Part shown: positions 61,509 to 64,000 of the stretch, piece by piece
Layout of the letters: the number at the start of each line of letters is the position of its first letter
Numbering within the stretch: position 1 is the first letter of the stretch
NCBI RefSeq assembly: GCF_017939745.1
Contig: NZ_JAGKQQ010000001.1
Coordinates: 6,835,299-6,899,298, forward strand
Length of the DNA stretch: 64,000 nt
Origin: Gemmata palustris
Lineage (GTDB): Bacteria; Planctomycetota; Planctomycetia; Gemmatales; Gemmataceae
Direction of reading: 5' to 3'
The notes under the pieces: model-generated
What the model saw: only the letters and a program-made list of their open reading frames with translations
Database searches by the model: none
Told to the model about the DNA's origin: nothing
Position numbers and translations under genes: made by a program

Positions 61509-62717
61509 GTGGATACCGCCGGCTCCCTCACTCACCCGTTCGCCCTGTTGTCCGATTCACTGGAAATCGAACGAGGCACTGCGTCGTCTACCGTTCCGGT
61601 GGTCCTGGATGCGCGCGTCGTGACCGGCGCCGGCGGGGGGCCGGAAAAAACCATCCTGAACTCGCCGCGCTTCCTGGAGCCGCTCGGGTACCGGATGGTG
61701 TGCGCTTACATGCACCCGCCCGGCGACCCGGGTTTCGAGGTGCTCGCGCACCGGGCCGCGACGTGCGGCGCGCCGCTCGTTTCCATCCCGGACCGCGGCG
61801 CGTGGGACTGGCGCGTGATTACGGAAACCCTCGCGGTGTGCCGGCGCGAGAACGTAACCGTTTGGCACGGCCACGATTACAAGACGAACGCGCTCGGGCT
61901 GTTACTCAAGCGCCTGTGGCCGATGCGGTTGGTGACGACGGTTCACGGGTGGGTCCGGCACACCCGCCGCACGCCGCTGTACTACCGCATCGACCAGCTC
62001 TGCCTCCCGTACTACGAGCGCGTCATCTGCGTGTCGGACGACCTTCTGGATGCGTGCCTCGCGGCCGGCGTACCGGCCAAAAACTGTGTGCTCCTGGAAA
62101 ACGGTATCGACACGGCGGAGTATTCGCGCCTACAAACTTTGGCGGGCGCGAGGGCCGCATTGGATTTACCCACGAGCGGGTCCGTCGTCGGCGCGGTGGG
62201 GCGGTTGTCCCCCGAGAAGGGGTTCGACGTTCTGATCCGCGCTATTGGCGCACTCGTCGCGCAAGGGCGGGACGTTCGGCTCGTCATCGTCGGTGAGGGC
62301 GACGAGCGCGCGAAGCTCGAGCGCCTGGTTCGCGAATTGGGCCTGGGCGAGCGCGTGCGGCTCGCGGGCTGGCAGGCGGACGTGCGGGGGTATTTCGAGG
62401 CGATGGACGTGTTCGCGCTGAGCAGTTTGCGCGAGGGCCTTCCGAACGTGGTACTCGAAGCCATGGCGCTCGGCGTGCCGGTCGTCTCGACGCGAGTAAA
62501 CGGCGTCCCGCGCTTGATCCAGGACGGGCAGAACGGGGCGCTGGTCGATCCGGGCGACCTGAACGGGCTGACGACCGCCCTCGCCGGGGTGCTCACGAAC
62601 GACGCACGGCGGGAACTGTTTCGCACCGCGGGGCGTCGAACCGTTGAGACGCGATACAACTTCGCGACGCGGATGCAGCGCCTCAAGCGCCTCTACGACG
62701 AACTGCTGGCGAAGTGA
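61509..62717 (+). CDS. Family 4 glycosyltransferase
   Basis: From the GTG used here the protein has about 402 residues, but the true start is uncertain. No ATG lies in frame after the previous gene's stop, and longer forms would overlap it heavily. The core is GT-B: TGAGGGPEKTILN near the N-terminus, VTTVHGWVRHTRRTPLYY and the C-terminal GAVGRLSPEKGFDVLIRA, with the EX7E motif in SLREGLPNVVLEAMALGVP. It extends the glycan begun by the two upstream enzymes. It is the last gene before a 340-base spacer. Confidence 0.88.
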   Translation: MDTAGSLTHPFALLSDSLEIERGTASSTVPVVLDARVVTGAGGGPEKTILNSPRFLEPLGYRMVCAYMHPPGDPGFEVLAHRAATCGAPLVSIPDRGAWDWRVITETLAVCRRENVTVWHGHDYKTNALGLLLKRLWPMRLVTTVHGWVRHTRRTPLYYRIDQLCLPYYERVICVSDDLLDACLAAGVPAKNCVLLENGIDTAEYSRLQTLAGARAALDLPTSGSVVGAVGRLSPEKGFDVLIRAIGALVAQGRDVRLVIVGEGDERAKLERLVRELGLGERVRLAGWQADVRGYFEAMDVFALSSLREGLPNVVLEAMALGVPVVSTRVNGVPRLIQDGQNGALVDPGDLNGLTTALAGVLTNDARRELFRTAGRRTVETRYNFATRMQRLKRLYDELLAK

Positions 62718-63058
62718 GCGCGCAACGAGCGAGCCGCGCTCACAAGGGAACGCGGCGGCGCCTGTGTGCGGGAGCGCGACCACGGAGAGCGTGGTGCGGC
62801 TCGCCGCGGCAAAACAAACAATACCGCGCCACGGATTAACGCGGACGAGGGCACGATCCGGACAGCGGCAAGAGGAAATTGGTCAGAATTAAGAGCACGC
62901 GAGACACAAAAGAGAGCCGTTAATCGAACGGATTTTAGACGCGACCGCGGTCAATTATCCGTTTTATCTCGTGTACGATCTTGCGTTATGTTTCTCCGGT
63001 ATCAATCGGTACTCTCCTGTGTTGATCCGCGGCAGACGTTCGACCCTCGGAACCCGTA
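62718..63058. repeat. Repeat-rich spacer
   Basis: No gene is visible. The stretch holds CGAGCC...AAGGGAAC words like those at 6.1 kb (62729-62755), a GGATTAACGCGGA word (62832-62844) and the TTGATCCGCGGC word (63022-63033) shared with the start of the window. It appears to be built from the same repeat families. Confidence 0.5.
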
Positions 63059-64000
63059 ATGCATCGCCTCATGTCGCCCACGCCCCCGCCGCCGCTCGTC
63101 ACGGTCGCCCACCCGCGCGCCGCGATCGCCGGGCGGATCGCGGACCTCGCCGCGTTCGTGCGGCACTCGGCCGCGGACGTCCCGCTCAGTAAGCACCCGC
63201 TCTGGCTCGACGTGCTGCGCGCCGGGCTGGGGCACGAGGTCTACGCGCTCGAAACCACCGCCAGCGGGCGCACCGTCGGGTTCCTGCCGCTCGCGTGCGT
63301 CAGCTCGGCGCTCTTCGGCCGGTTCCTCGTCAGCCTGCCGTACCTGAACACGAACGGCGTCGTCGCGTGCTCCGCGGACGTGCAGGCCGAACTCGTCACG
63401 CGCGCCGCGGCGCTCGCCGAGGAGCTCAACGTCCGCTACCTCGAGTTGCGGCACGAGGCCCCGATCGCGCACCCGGCGCTGAACGCATCGCTGACCAGTA
63501 AGGTCCACATGCGGCTGCCGCTGCCCGAAGCGCCCGATCAACTGTGGAAGGGCTTCAGCCCCAAGGTGCGCAACCAGATCCGCAAGGGCGAGAAGGGCGG
63601 CTTCTCGGTGCAGTGGGGCGGCGCGGAGTGCCTCGACGGGTTCCACGACGTTTTGTGCGCGAACATGCGCGATCTCGGCTCGCCCGTGTACGGTAAAGAG
63701 TTGTTCCGCGCGATCCTGAGCACGTTCCCCGGCGACGCGGAAATCTGCTTGCTGCGCACCGGCGAGCGCCCCGTGGCCGCGGCGCTCCTCCTGCACGGCT
63801 GGGGCGTCACCGAGGTGCCGACGGCCTCGGCGCTGAAAGAGCAGAACCCCAGCAACGTGAACATGCTCATGTACCACCACCTGCTCCAGCGCGCGGTGGA
63901 GCGCGGCCAGCGGGTGTTCGACTTCGGGCGCTCGACCGCCGGGAGCAGCACGTTCAAGTTCAAGAAACAGTGGGGGGCCGTGCCGCACCCGGCCGCGTGG
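63059..64000 (+). CDS. FemAB-like PEP-CTERM-associated protein, partial
   Basis: The reading frame is open to the window end (314 codons) and is cut at its 3' end. It starts MHRLMSPTPPPP (63059; a second ATG is at 63071). Conserved blocks are FSPKVRNQIRKGEKGGF, NMRDLGSPVYGKELF, VPTASALKEQNPSNVNMLMY and FDFGRSTAGSSTFKFKKQWG. These match the FemAB-related, PEP-CTERM-system-associated type (TIGR03019-like), a GNAT-fold aminoacyl/acyltransferase family. It would modify a surface polymer or precursor. It follows the EPS genes and strengthens the assignment of this locus. Confidence 0.9.
   Translation, partial: MHRLMSPTPPPPLVTVAHPRAAIAGRIADLAAFVRHSAADVPLSKHPLWLDVLRAGLGHEVYALETTASGRTVGFLPLACVSSALFGRFLVSLPYLNTNGVVACSADVQAELVTRAAALAEELNVRYLELRHEAPIAHPALNASLTSKVHMRLPLPEAPDQLWKGFSPKVRNQIRKGEKGGFSVQWGGAECLDGFHDVLCANMRDLGSPVYGKELFRAILSTFPGDAEICLLRTGERPVAAALLLHGWGVTEVPTASALKEQNPSNVNMLMYHHLLQRAVERGQRVFDFGRSTAGSSTFKFKKQWGAVPHPAAW

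Overview
This 64 kb window is GC-rich chromosomal DNA that I attribute to a Gemmata-like planctomycete (Gemmataceae). The grounds are a BBP7-type outer-membrane barrel, proteins with PEP-CTERM-type tails, a bacterial tricorn-like protease, a glycine-rich EF-hand secreted protein, many short lipoproteins, and dense families of small intergenic inverted repeats. This attribution is inference from protein style; no rRNA or tRNA gene was seen to settle it. About 46 protein-coding genes are supported, on both strands.

0-5.8 kb: an ArsR-type regulator, a WD40 protein, an ankyrin-repeat protein, a complete IS5-family insertion sequence (TAA target duplication, decayed transposase), an HI0933/YhiN-type flavoprotein and a tiny zinc-ribbon protein. 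5.8-27.2 kb: a tricorn-like protease, a Gly-rich EF-hand protein, a solute-binding-like lipoprotein, an FHA protein, the DNA repair genes mutY and mutL, an orphan histidine kinase, a membrane/PQQ-propeller protein, two lipoproteins, a Tat-exported phosphodiesterase and a glycosyltransferase/methyltransferase pair. 27.2-40.9 kb: a 0.7 kb gene-free stretch, a DUF4139 protein, ribF overlapping a NifU-like gene, a TIM-barrel protein, an SRPBCC-SDR fusion, hutH, a DUF4058 protein, a YebC-family regulator, and an FHA-GAF-class III cyclase divergent from a patatin lipoprotein.

40.9-64 kb: this part is dominated by an exopolysaccharide / PEP-CTERM (exosortase-associated) locus. It has a giant membrane-anchored TPR protein, two proteins with PEP-CTERM-like tails, a PEP-CTERM-type polysaccharide deacetylase, BBP7, an NDP-sugar epimerase, two small exported proteins, a Wza-type exporter, a Wzz/BY-kinase co-polymerase, an EpsI-like protein, a polyprenyl sugar-phosphate transferase, two glycosyltransferases and a FemAB-like protein cut by the window end. 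A plausible scheme is: the sugar transferase loads the lipid carrier, the glycosyltransferases and epimerase build the repeat unit, Wzc/Wza control length and export, and the EpsI, FemAB and deacetylase members tie it to PEP-CTERM protein sorting. No exosortase gene itself is in the window.

No CRISPR array, prophage or recognised defence island was found. The most interesting leads are the cyclase with a changed substrate-specifying residue next to a patatin lipoprotein, the exosortase-less EPS locus with its giant TPR protein, a MutY with Glu in place of the catalytic Asp, and several families of intergenic inverted repeats, including one 23-base core shared exactly by two intergenic regions 21 kb apart.
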